Both the position numbers and the translations under genes were made by a program. The notes beneath the pieces were generated by a model that worked only from the letters and a program-made list of their open reading frames with translations, ran no database searches and was not told the DNA's origin. This document shows positions 43,432-55,168 of a stretch of DNA of 64,000 bases, piece by piece (positions within the stretch are counted from its first letter, which is position 1; every line of letters begins with the position of its first letter). This DNA is from Kytococcus sedentarius DSM 20547 (GTDB taxonomy: Bacteria > Actinomycetota > Actinomycetes > Actinomycetales > Dermatophilaceae): assembly GCF_000023925.1 (NCBI RefSeq), contig NC_013169.1, positions 930,001 to 994,000 of the forward strand, in the 5' to 3' direction.

Positions 43432-44472
43432 ATGTCCAACCAGCCCTTCTCCCGCGCCAGCCTCCACGGCGCCGTTGACCTCAGCGGCATGAAGCAGCAG
43501 CAGATGCAGGCCGCCATGTCCGGTGGGCAGCAGCCCGGCGCCGGCGCCCCACAGCAGGGTGGGACCGCCGGCCAGCCGGCTCCCGCTGGCGGCGACCCGC
43601 GGTCCACCGTGGTGGCCGTGGACCTCGACAGCTTCGGGGAGGTGCTGCAGGACTCCGCGGTGGTGCCCGCCGTGCTCGTGCTGTGGAGCCCGCAGATCCC
43701 CGGCGCGCTGGAGTACGTCCAGATGATGGAGCGGCTTGCCATCGAGTTCGAGGGCCGCTTCCGCCTCGCCACGGGCAACGTGGTCGCCCAGCCCGAGATG
43801 CTGCAGGCCTTCCAGATCCCCGAGCTGCCCGAGGCCATGACCATCGCGGTGATGATGGGCCAGCCGATGCCGCTGTACGCCGGGGTCCAGCCGGAGGAGG
43901 AGGTTCGGGCGGTCATGCAGAACCTCCTGCAGGCCGCCGCGCAGAACGGGGTCACCGGCCGTGCTCAGCCGGGCGTCTCCGGATCGGTGTCCGAGGCCGG
44001 CACGCAGGGCGAGCAGCCTGGTGGGCAGGAGCAGCCCGAGCAGCCGGTCGAGGAGCCGCTGTCACCCCACGTGCAGGCGGCCTACGACGCCATCGATGCG
44101 GGGGACTTCGCCGCCGCGGTGGCCGCGTTCGACGCTCGCCTGGCCGAGGAGCCGGGTGACGAGGAGGCGCGTCTGGGGCGGCAGCAGGTGGTGCTGCTGG
44201 AACGGGCCGGGTCGCTGGACGCCACGGCCGTCCGCGAGGCGGCCGCCAAGGACGCCACCGACATCGAGGCGCAGATGCAGGCCGCCGATCTCGACCTCAT
44301 GGGGGGTCACGTGGAGGACGCCTTCGCCCGCCTCATCGACACCGTGAAGGTCACCACGGACGAGGATCGCGATGCCGTGCGCGAGCGGTTGCTCGAGCTG
44401 TTCGAGATGGTGGGGTCGAGCGACCCGCGCGTGCGCACGGCGCGCAGCCAGCTCATGAGCGCGCTGTTCTGA
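43432..44472 (+). CDS. Thioredoxin-like/TPR co-chaperone (CnoX/YbbN-like)
   Basis: A 346-residue cytosolic protein. A Gly/Gln-rich N-terminus (about 1-55) precedes a thioredoxin-fold domain (VVAVDLDSFGEVLQDSAVVP, VLVLWSPQIPGALEYVQMME), in which the usual CxxC is replaced by a cysteine-free PQIPG segment. A Glu/Gln-rich linker leads to TPR-like helices (AYDAIDAGDFAAAVAAFDAR, DALARL-type repeats), ending RTARSQLMSALF. This architecture is that of YbbN/CnoX, which protects clients from oxidation and hands them to chaperones; loss of the cysteines means it would act as a holdase only. ATG 43432 is preceded by AGGAGGAAA. Confidence 0.85.
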   Translation: MSNQPFSRASLHGAVDLSGMKQQQMQAAMSGGQQPGAGAPQQGGTAGQPAPAGGDPRSTVVAVDLDSFGEVLQDSAVVPAVLVLWSPQIPGALEYVQMMERLAIEFEGRFRLATGNVVAQPEMLQAFQIPELPEAMTIAVMMGQPMPLYAGVQPEEEVRAVMQNLLQAAAQNGVTGRAQPGVSGSVSEAGTQGEQPGGQEQPEQPVEEPLSPHVQAAYDAIDAGDFAAAVAAFDARLAEEPGDEEARLGRQQVVLLERAGSLDATAVREAAAKDATDIEAQMQAADLDLMGGHVEDAFARLIDTVKVTTDEDRDAVRERLLELFEMVGSSDPRVRTARSQLMSALF

Positions 44473-44583
44473 GGGCGACGGCGGCGGTGCGCTGAGAGCG
44501 GGGGACGGTCCCGCGGGCGGTGCGTCGTCCTGGAACCGGTGGTGGCGACCCCGTGTGCCTCTGTCACAGGTATCGAACACGTG

Positions 44584-44612
44584 TTGCCGTTGGCGGGTGA
44601 CTTGTGTACTCT
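44584..44612 (+). promoter_or_regulatory. Promoter of the DUF222/HNH gene
   Basis: TTGCCG (44584-44589), 17 bases, TACTCT (44607-44612). It lies in the 212-base gap before GTG 44685. Confidence 0.65.
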
Positions 44613-44684
44613 CAAGGTGTCGGTCGGGGGATCGACACCGAACGGCCCAGCGGCCGTCCGGGGGCGTGACAAGAGGGTGAGCAC

Positions 44685-46163
44685 GTGGACCGTCAGACCA
44701 GCTGGCCGAGCCGAAGCGCCGAGACACCACCGGCGTGGGCCAGTGCTCCCGTGTCGTCCTCACCGGCGATGCCGGTCCACGCACCCGAGGGTTCCGCCGG
44801 GCCGCCGTCTGCCGCCGATGACCTGGCCGCGGACCCGCTGGCGCTGCTGGAGCGGGCCGCCGCCATCGTGGAGGCCCTGCAGACGGCCCGGCCCCACCTC
44901 TGGCGGGTGGGATCAGGGGACCTGGCCCGGTCGGTGGGCATCCTCGGGTCGCTCGTGCGAGCGGCCGAGGCGGCGATGACGGGTGTGACTGCCGAGGCAC
45001 TCGGCCGGGGGGTCGTGAACGAGTCGCGGTGTGCGGGCACCACGGCGTGGGTCCGCCAGCAGGCCGGGGTGGTCGATGCGGGACGCGCTCACGCGGTGGC
45101 CCAGGTGGCTGAGGCGACCCGCGAACCGGGGACCGGGCCGCTCGCGGACGCGGTGTGGGGCGGTGGGGTCTCGGTCACCGCTGCCCACGTGATGCTCCGC
45201 GAGTCGGAGAAGGTGCGGCCGTTGCTCCCCGGGGCGGAGCGGGAGGACGTGCTGGGCTTCTACCTGACCCACGCGGAGAACCTGACCTCGATGGGGCAGT
45301 CCGCGAGCAGCCGGGCCCTGGGGCAGCTGACCCGGGAGATCCAGGCCCGGTACGGGCAGCACACGCTCGACGAGCGGGACGAGCACGCCAAGGAGTGCTC
45401 CACGCTGACCGAGCGAGCGCTGCCGTCGGGGCTGGTGCGGTTCACGGCCGAGCTCAACCAGCCGGACGCCGCCCGCCTGCGCGCCGCGGTGGACGGGCTG
45501 GCGGCTCCACGGCCCACCCAGGACGGGGACGGCGTCGCGGTGCGCGACCCGCGGACGCCTGCCCGTCGACGGGCCGACGCGCTCATGGAGCTCATCACGC
45601 GGGCCCAGGCCGCGGACCGCGACGGCACCGCGGGCGGGTGCGGGCTCTCCGGGGCGACCACGCTGATCATCACGATGGACCACCAGACCCTCGCGGCGGA
45701 GCTGGCGCGTCGCACGGGCGGTGCCACCCGGTCCGGCTGGGGGCGCGGACTGAGCGGCCCGGTCGAGGATGCCGGCCCCACGGGCTTCGCCACCACCGTG
45801 TCCGGGGAGGTCCTCACGCCGGCCCAGGTGCGGCAGGCCGCGTGCGACGCGCAGATCATCCCCCAGGTGCTCGGCACGGACTCGATGCCCCTGGACGAGG
45901 GGCGCGCTGAGCGACTGGCCACCGGTTCCCAGCGCAGCGCACTGGCCAGACGGGACGGCGGGTGCACCTTCGCCGGGTGCGACAGACCACCCGGGTGGTG
46001 CCACGCCCACCACATCAAGCACTGGGCCGATGGGGGCCCGACAGACCTCGGCAACCTGGCCCTGCTCTGCCAGCGGCACCACACGATCGTCCACCGGGAC
46101 GGATTGACCGGCACCCGGGTGGGGGAGCGGTGGATCTGGCATGAGGACGGGGACCCACCGTGA
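44685..46163 (+). CDS. DUF222 / HNH endonuclease domain protein (13E12 repeat family)
   Basis: A 492-residue protein with an N-terminal DUF222 helical region (about 50-340, including ARRRADALMELITRAQAADR) and a C-terminal HNH nuclease motif. The latter is RRDGGCTFAGCDRPPGWCHA, then HHIKHWADGGPTDLGNLALL, then CQRHHTIVH, with both zinc cysteine pairs and the catalytic His. This family is amplified in many actinobacterial genomes; its biological function is not established, and relatives have been linked to mobile or recombining loci. The GTG start 44685 follows AAGAGGG. It is flanked by ordinary housekeeping genes and has its own promoter, so it may be a single-gene insertion. Confidence 0.88.
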   Translation: MDRQTSWPSRSAETPPAWASAPVSSSPAMPVHAPEGSAGPPSAADDLAADPLALLERAAAIVEALQTARPHLWRVGSGDLARSVGILGSLVRAAEAAMTGVTAEALGRGVVNESRCAGTTAWVRQQAGVVDAGRAHAVAQVAEATREPGTGPLADAVWGGGVSVTAAHVMLRESEKVRPLLPGAEREDVLGFYLTHAENLTSMGQSASSRALGQLTREIQARYGQHTLDERDEHAKECSTLTERALPSGLVRFTAELNQPDAARLRAAVDGLAAPRPTQDGDGVAVRDPRTPARRRADALMELITRAQAADRDGTAGGCGLSGATTLIITMDHQTLAAELARRTGGATRSGWGRGLSGPVEDAGPTGFATTVSGEVLTPAQVRQAACDAQIIPQVLGTDSMPLDEGRAERLATGSQRSALARRDGGCTFAGCDRPPGWCHAHHIKHWADGGPTDLGNLALLCQRHHTIVHRDGLTGTRVGERWIWHEDGDPP

Positions 46164-46286
46164 CCGTGCAACGCGATCGATCCGATGGGCCGCAATCAAT
46201 CCGGTGGGCTGGGCGGGGGCATGAATCCAAGGGGTGTCCGGTCCGCCTGGGTAGCCCCTGCGGCGGAACGAACCCGCCGGACGGAC

Positions 46287-49200
46287 TCAGCCCTCCTGGA
46301 CGGGGGTGAACCACACCGCGCCGAGCGGCGGCACACGCACCACCGCCGAGGCCGGCAGCCCGTCCCACGGCACGTCCTCGGCCACCACCTCGCCGAGGTT
46401 GCCCACGCCCGAGCCGCCGTACTCCACGGCGTCGGTGTTCAGTACCTCGCGCCAGCGACCTGCGTGGGGCAGGCCCACCCGGAAGTCCTCGTGCGGGGCA
46501 CCGGAGAAGTTCGCCAGCACGGCCAGGGTGCCGCCGGGGTCGCCCGGGCGCTCGCCGAAGCGCAGGAAGCTCACCATGTTGCCGGCCGCGTTCTCCGCAT
46601 CGATCCACCGGAACCCGGTGGGCTGGTGGTCCAGCTGCCACAGGGCGGGCAGCTCGGCGTAGCGCCGGTTGAGGTCCCGGACGGCGGACTGCACGCCGTG
46701 CCGCAGGGGGTCGCCGGCGATGTCGAAGTCCAACGAGGTCCCCTCCGACCACTCCCGCGGAACCCCCAGCTCACTGCCCATGAACAGCAGCTTCTTGCCC
46801 GGGTGGGCCCACATGAACGCCAGGTACACCCGCACCCCGGCGTACTTCTGCCAGGTGTCTCCCGGCATCTTCGTGACCAGCGAACCCTTGCCGTGCACGA
46901 CCTCGTCGTGGCTGATCGGCAGCACGTAGTTCTCGGAGTAGGCGTACACCATCGAGAAGGTCAGCTCGTGGTGGTGGAACTGCCGGTGCACGGGGTCCTT
47001 GGAGGCGTACTCCAAGGTGTCGTGCATCCAGCCCATGTTCCACTTCATGGAGAACCCCAGGCCCCCCTCGTGGGTGGGGGCGGTGACGCCCGGCCACGCG
47101 GTGGACTCCTCGGCGATGGTCACGATGCCGGGGAACAGCCGGTGGGCGGTGGCGTTGGTCTCCTGCAGCAGCTGCACTGCCTCGAGGTTCTCCCGCCCGC
47201 CGTACTGGTTGGGCAGCCACTCACCCGCCGCCCGCGAGTAGTCCAGGTAGAGCATGGAGGCCACCGCGTCCACGCGGATGCCGTCGACGTGGAACTCCTC
47301 CATCCAGTACAGGACGTTCGCGACCAGGAAGTTGCGCACCTCGTGGCGGCCGAAGTCGAACACGTGCGTGCCCCAGTCCGGCTGGTCGCCGCGGCGGGGG
47401 TCGGGGTGCTCGTACAAGGGCTGGCCGTCGAAGCGCGCCAGGGCCCACTCGTCCTTCGGGAAGTGGCCGGGCACCCAGTCCAGGATGACGCCGATACCGG
47501 CGGCGTGCAGCGCGTCCACCAGGTGTCGGAACTCGTCGGGGCTGCCGAAGCGCGAGGTGGGCGCGTAGTAGCCCGTCACCTGGTAGCCCCAGCTGGGGGC
47601 GTAGGGGTGCTCGGCCACCGGCAGCAGCTCCACGTGGGTGAAGCCCAGGTCGGTGACGTGCTGCACCAGCTGCTCGGCGAGCTCCGTGTACCCCAGGCCC
47701 TGCCGCCAGGAGCCGAGGTGCACTTCGTAGGTACTCATCGGCGCCGTCTGTGGAGTTCCCTCCGCCCGCCGCGCCAGCCAGTCCGCATCGGTCCATGGGT
47801 AGCCCTCGGCATGGCTGTCGTCCACGATCGACGCGGTGGCGGGCGGCAGCTCGGTGCGCCGCGCCATCGGGTCAGCCTTCGTGACCGTCGTCCCTTGGGC
47901 GGTGGTGATCTGGAACTTGTACCGCTCGCCGGCGCCGATGCCGGGCACGAACAGCTCCCACACGCCGCTGCTGCCCAGCGCCCGCATCGGGTGGCCGGTA
48001 CCGTCCCAGTGGTTGAAGTCGCCGACCACGCGCACCCCGTGGGCGTGCGGCGCCCACACGGTGAACGCGACACCGGAGCTCGCCCCCATCGGGCCGTCGT
48101 GCGTCCGCACGTGGGCGCCCAGGACGGTCCAGAGCCGCTCGTGGCGCCCCTCCCCGATGAGGTGCAGGTCCATCTCCCCGACGCCGGGCAGGTACCGGTA
48201 GCCGTCGTCCTGCACCCGGGGCTGGGCCTCCGCGGCGTGGTCGGAGCGTGCCTCGTCCGCGGTCGCAGGCAGCGGCCAGACGACCTCGAGGCGGTAGTCG
48301 GTGGGGGACTGCCCCGGCAGGTGGGCCCCGAAGATGCCATCGGCCAGGTGGTGCAGCTCGTGGCGGGAGCCGTCGGGCAGCAGGGCAACCACGCGGCGGG
48401 CCCGCGGCCGCAGGGCCCGGATCACGATGCCGTCGGCCACCGGGTGCAGGCCCAGCACGGCGTGCGGGTCGTGCGAGCGCCCCTCCACGATGCGGTGGGC
48501 CTCCTCCCGGCTGATCCCGGCCGGGTCCGTGGGCTCCGCCGGGGGGCTGGTGGGCTGGGTCCCCGGGTGCCCGTCCTGCGGCGCGGGGGCGAGCTCGAGG
48601 CGCGTGGCCCCGCCCTGGGGGCGTGCGCCTTCGGTGGTGCCGTGCTCCTCGGCGCCCGGCTCGGTGGCCGCCGTCCCGCTGGGCGCGGCGGTGGTCGGCT
48701 CGCCCGGCTCGGTGCCTGCCTCGGCGCTGCCCACGGAGGTGCCGAGCAGTCGCTCCAGCGCCGAGACCGGGATGTCGACCCAGTCCGGCCGGTTGTGGCG
48801 CTCGTAGACCACCTCGTAGAAGGCCTTGTCGACCTCCAGGGCCTCCAGCAGCAGCCGGGGTTCGGTGCCTCGGTCACCGGCCACCGAGCGGTAGCCCTCC
48901 AGGAAGGCAGCGCGTACCCCCTGCACCCAGGCGGCCAGCGTCGCCTCGTGGTCCGCGCCCTCGGACTCATCGTGGGCCAGCGAGCCGGCGACGTAGTCGA
49001 AGGAGCGCAGCATGCCGGCCACGTCCCGCAGCGGGAGGTCGGGTGCCCGGCGCTCCGCGACCGGACGCAGCGGCTCGCCCTCGAAGTCCAGCACCACCCA
49101 GCCCCGGTCCGGCACGTCGAGCACCTGCCCCAGGTGCAGGTCGCCGTGGACCCGCTGCAGCGCCGGCCAGGACAGGGCCTCCAACGCGTCGATGCGGGCG

Positions 49201-50245
49201 GTCGCCTCCGCGCGGAGCGGCTCCAGCTCCGGTGCCTGGGCCAGGGCGGCCTGCAGGCGTGTCCGCAACCGGTCGGTGAGCTCCTGCCGGTGGGTGTGGT
49301 CCACCTGGACGGTCCCCAGCGCCGTTGCCAGCTCGGCGTGCACTTGGGCCACGGACTCACCCAGACGGCGGGCGCGCTTGAGGAACTTCTTGCCGCGCGC
49401 CGCCGAGCGCAGCGCCACCCGCCACGCGTCGTCCACGTCCCCCAGGTACTCGCTGGCGAAGGCGAGGTGCCCGCGGCGCTCCTCCCCGGTCTCGGGGTCG
49501 GGCCACGACCCCTCGACCGCGCCCAGCGGGGTGGGGATGACGGTCGAGCCCTGCCGCGCCAGCTCCAGCTGCAGCTCGACGTCGGGGTTCGCACCGACCT
49601 GCACCACACGGAACAGCTTGACGATCGCGGTCTCCCGCTGCGGTGCGTTGGGCCGCCCGCCCAGGGTGGTCACGATGATGGAGGTGTTCGACTGCTCACC
49701 CGGCAACACCCGGGAGCCGGTCACGATGTAGGGAGCCTTGTGGGGCCGCCGCGGACGCAGCTGGTTGCCCCGCATCGTCGCCACCCCCTGGCCGTAGGTG
49801 CTCTCCCGGTCGGCCATCGCCATCACGGCCGCTGCGTAGGCCGGATCGTGGGCGGCGTCGTGCACCGTGCCGCGCGCCAGCGGGTCGGAGGACAGCCCCA
49901 TCGTTGCCAGCGAGATCTCCCCGATGCGGCCACCCACCGGCTGGGCCGCCCCCTTCCCTGCGTCCGTGCCGGAACCGTCGGAACTGCCGGGGCCGTCGGA
50001 GGAGTCGCCGGCGTCACCGGACGGGAGCGGGTGCACCGACAGGGGGACCTGGTACACGGTCGCCGGCACGGTGGCGCGGTCGGCCACGTACACGGTCGAC
50101 AGGGCGACGGTCTGGCCCGCGGGGTCCACCACGTCCCCCATACGGACGGTGCCGATGCGCTGCAGGCGGGGCGTGTGGCCCTTCCCGGCGAACCAGCGCT
50201 GGCGCGGCAGCCAGTCCTCCAGCAGGTGCTTCAGGGTCGCGGTGC

Positions 50246-50249
<4 letters not shown>
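46287..50249 (-). CDS. glgB: Maltokinase - 1,4-alpha-glucan branching enzyme fusion
   Basis: A 1320-residue two-enzyme protein. Residues 1-480 are maltokinase (Mak/Pep2): [20 protein letters not shown] at the start, and the kinase motif [20 protein letters not shown] followed by [14 protein letters not shown] Glu/Thr/Pro-rich linker spans about 490-580. Residues 590-1320 are GlgB (GH13): an N-terminal CBM48-like part, [20 protein letters not shown], the nucleophile region [33 protein letters not shown] with the acid Glu, and [20 protein letters not shown]. Mak makes maltose-1-phosphate for GlgE, and GlgB branches the product. ATG 50249 overlaps the treS stop. It is the last gene of the operon. 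Confidence 0.95.
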
Positions 50250-52092
<1,843 letters not shown>

Positions 52093-52096
<4 letters not shown>

Positions 52097-54240
52097 CGCA
52101 CCAGCTCCACCAGGTGCACGGGCTCGGCGTCCACGCCGAGGCGCACGTACACCGCATCGGACCAGTCCCAGGTGTCGCCGGTCACCACGTCGTGGGCGGC
52201 GAAGGTGGTGCCCGGCTCCAGGCCGAGGGCGCCCAGGTCCCAGTGCACGGTGGCCTCCACGGTGGTGTGCGGGTTGAGGTTGGCGACCACCAACACCACG
52301 TCGTCGGTGGGGTCGCCGTCCGGTCCGGTCACGACGCGGCGCTTGGAGAAGGCGATCACCTCGTGGTGGTCGGTGGGGTGGAAGTGCAGGTTGCGCAGCC
52401 AGGCCAGGGCCGGGTGGTCGGCCCGGAAGCGGTTCAGCAGGGCCAGGAAGCCCGAGAGGTCGGGGCGGTCGGTCACGCCGGCGGCGGCGCGGGCGGCCAC
52501 CAGTGCCTCGTGGGCCTGCTGGTCGAGGGCTTCCCACCCGCCCGGCCCGGGGTCGAGCTCCCACTGGCGGTCGACGTACTGGTACTTCTCGTTGTCGATG
52601 TGCTCCTCGGCACCCGGGCGCGGCACCGCCTCGCAGTGCTCGTAGCCGGCGTAGATGCCGTAGGTCGGCACGAGCGTGGCGGCCAGGGCCGCGCGCAGGC
52701 GGTGGGCGTGGACCCCGCCGTGCTGCATGAAGGGGGTGAGGATGTCGTGCGTGGTGGGCCAGAAGCTCGGGCGCATGTAGGCCGCCGCGGGACCGGCCAG
52801 CTCCTGGCAGTACTCGGTGAGCTCGTCCTTGGTGTGGCGCCAGGCGTAGTAGGTGTACGACTGCTGGAAGCCCACCTTGGCCAGCGTGTGCATCATGGCC
52901 GGCTTGGTGAACGCCTCGGCCAGCCAGAGGGTCTCCGGGTGCTCGCGGGCGACGTCCTGGATCACCCACTGCCAGAACTCCACCGGCTTGGTGTGCGGGT
53001 TGTCCACGCGGAAGGCCCGGATGCCGTGGTCCAGCCACACCTGCACCACGCGGCGGATCTCCGCCGAGAGGCCGGCGGGGTCGTTGTCGAAGTTCAGCGG
53101 GTAGATGTCCTGGTACTTCTTGGGCGGGTTCTCGGCGTACGCGATCGAACCGTCGGCCCGCTGGGTGAACCACTCCGGGTGCTCGGTCACCCACGGGTGG
53201 TCCGGCGCGCACTGCAGCGCCAGGTCCAGGGCCACCTCCAACCCCAGCTCGCGGGCGCGGGCGAGGAAGGCGTCGAAGTCCTCCCAGGTGCCCAGGTCCG
53301 GGTGCAGGGCGTCGTGGCCCCCCTCGGCGGCCCCGATGGCGTACGGCGAGCCCGGGTCGTGCTCACCCGCATCGAGGGAGTTGTTCGGCCCCTTGCGGAA
53401 GGTGGAGCCGATGGGGTGCACGGGCGTCAGGTAGACGACGTCGAAACCCATGGCGGCCACCGCGGGCAGGCGCTCGGCCGCCGAGGCGAAGGTGCCGGAG
53501 ACCCAGAGGCCGGTGGCCGGGTCGACCCGGGCTCCCTCGGAGCGGGGGAAGAACTCGTACCAGGCGCCGGCCAGCGCCAGCTCGCGTTCCACCCACAGGG
53601 CAGTGGGCGGCGACGGGGAGACCAGGTCGCGCAGCGGGTGGACGGCCAGGGCGGCGTGCACCTCGGGCGAGGTGGCGGCCGCCAGGCGCTCCGTGGGCTC
53701 GACCGTGGCGTCCTCCAGAGCCACGGCGGCGTCCGTGAGCACGGCGGCCACCTCCTCGCGGGAGGCGGCCGGCGGCGCGGCACCGGTCACCGGGGCGCTC
53801 GTGCCGTCCAGGGCGCCGCGGGCGGCCCGTCGCAGCACCAGGGAACCCTCGGCCAGCATCAGCTCGGCGTCCACCCCGGCGCCGATCTTCACGCGTGCGG
53901 CGTGCTCCCACGTGCCGTAGGGGTCGCTCCACCCCTCCACGGAGAGGGACCAGACCCCGGGGGCGGTGGCGTGGACGTGGGTGGCCCAGTGGTCCAGACC
54001 CGGGTTGAGGCACTGCATCGCCCACCGCGTCTGGCGCCCGTCCGGGTCGGTGAGCACGGCGGTGGCACCCACGGCGTCGTGCCCCTCGCGGAACACGGTG
54101 GCGGTGACGGGGAAGACCTCGTCGACCACGCTCTTGGCCGGAAAGCGTCCGCCGTCGACGGTCGGCTGCACGTCCAGCACCGGGATGCGGCCGACCGGGA
54201 CCTGGCCTGCGTGCGGGAACGGGGGCGGGGTGGCAGTCAC
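52093..54240 (-). CDS. glgE: Alpha-1,4-glucan:maltose-1-phosphate maltosyltransferase
   Basis: GH13_3 enzyme of 715 residues that extends alpha-glucan with maltosyl units from maltose-1-phosphate. Motifs: [20 protein letters not shown] at the start, [40 protein letters not shown], the nucleophile region [19 protein letters not shown], the acid Glu in [19 protein letters not shown], and [18 protein letters not shown]. The start GTG 54240 has no ribosome site but a TAGGGT box six bases upstream. It heads the three-gene operon and is divergent from a small membrane protein gene. Confidence 0.96.
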
Positions 54241-54246
54241 GTCACG

Positions 54247-54252
54247 ACCCTA
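54247..54252 (-). promoter_or_regulatory. -10 box of leaderless glgE operon
   Basis: TAGGGT on the minus strand, six bases before GTG 54240. Confidence 0.6.
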
Positions 54253-54307
54253 GGTGATCGGTCGTGACCCGGGCGAGACCTGAGACCGGGTTGTGACCCG
54301 GCGGACA

Positions 54308-54313
54308 TACACT
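54308..54313 (+). promoter_or_regulatory. -10 box of leaderless small membrane protein gene
   Basis: TACACT is seven bases before GTG 54321; TTGTGA about 17 bases upstream is a fair -35. Confidence 0.6.
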
Positions 54314-54320
54314 GTGGCGC

Positions 54321-54701
54321 GTGATCCCCGCCCTGACCGTGACGCTGTTCGCCGTGCTCGCCCTGCTGTGCGTGGTCACGGCGGTGTACGCGCTGATCGG
54401 CCGCCCCGTGGACAATCTCGTCCTGGGCGTCACCGGACTGGTCGGCCTGGTGCTGCTGGTGCAGCTGTTCGTCGGTCTGGTGATGGTCCTGACCACCGAG
54501 CACGACATCCCCGCCTGGGAGTTCGGCGCCTACCTCTTCGGCATGGTCGCGCTGCTTCCGGTGGCCTTCCTGTGGTCGGTCGCCGAGCGCGAGTCCCGCT
54601 GGGGCATGGCGGTGCTGTTCTTCGCGGGCCTGGCCCTGCTGGTGATGACCCAGCGGGTGGTGGCGATCTGGTACGAGATCCCCGCCCTGCTGAGCCACTG
54701 A
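54321..54701 (+). CDS. Small four-span membrane protein, unknown
   Basis: A 126-residue hydrophobic protein with four probable spans: IPALTVTLFAVLALLCVVTA, VLGVTGLVGLVLLVQLFVGL, EFGAYLFGMVALLPVAFLWS and MAVLFFAGLALLVMTQRVVA. Short polar loops carry Glu-Asp/Glu-His. I do not recognise the family, though pairs of such proteins are common in actinobacteria near glgE or on their own. The start GTG 54321 is set by the TACACT box. A second membrane protein gene follows after 38 bases and is probably co-transcribed. Confidence 0.75.
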   Translation: MIPALTVTLFAVLALLCVVTAVYALIGRPVDNLVLGVTGLVGLVLLVQLFVGLVMVLTTEHDIPAWEFGAYLFGMVALLPVAFLWSVAERESRWGMAVLFFAGLALLVMTQRVVAIWYEIPALLSH

Positions 54702-54739
54702 CCCGACCGCCCGACCCACCGTCCCGCCCAGGAGGACCC

Positions 54740-55168
54740 ATGAGCGCCCCGACCCCGTCCGCCCCCACCACCGGCAGCCGGCTGAGCAGCGGCTTCGGGC
54801 GCCTGCTCGTCGCGGCTTACGGGGTGCTGGCGCTCGCGGCCACGGGCCGGTCGGTCATGCAGCTCGTGGCCTACTTCGAGCGCGCGCCCCTGGCCTACCT
54901 GCTCTCCACCGTCGCCGCCCTGATCTACCTGGTGGCCACCGTGGCGATGGTGCGGGGCGGGCACGGTGGACGCCGCGTGGCCCTGTGGGCGATCAGCATC
55001 GAGATGGCCGGTGTGCTCGTGGTGGGCGCGATGAGCGTGACCCTGCCGGAGCTGTTCCCGGACGAGACGGTGTGGTCCACCTTCGGCAAGCAGTACTTCT
55101 ACGTGCCGCTGGTGCTGCCCGCGCTCGGCCTGTGGTGGCTGCTCAGGGGTGCAGACTCCACACGATGA
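54740..55168 (+). CDS. Four-span membrane protein, unknown
   Basis: A 142-residue protein with a Ser/Thr/Pro-rich cytoplasmic start and four spans: RLLVAAYGVLALAATGRSVM, LAYLLSTVAALIYLVATVAM, VALWAISIEMAGVLVVGAMS and YVPLVLPALGLWWLLRG. ATG 54740 follows AGGAGG at 54730-54735 with a good spacing. The 3' end overlaps the convergent glgX by 26 bases, with no terminator in between. The function is unknown. Confidence 0.75.
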   Translation: MSAPTPSAPTTGSRLSSGFGRLLVAAYGVLALAATGRSVMQLVAYFERAPLAYLLSTVAALIYLVATVAMVRGGHGGRRVALWAISIEMAGVLVVGAMSVTLPELFPDETVWSTFGKQYFYVPLVLPALGLWWLLRGADSTR

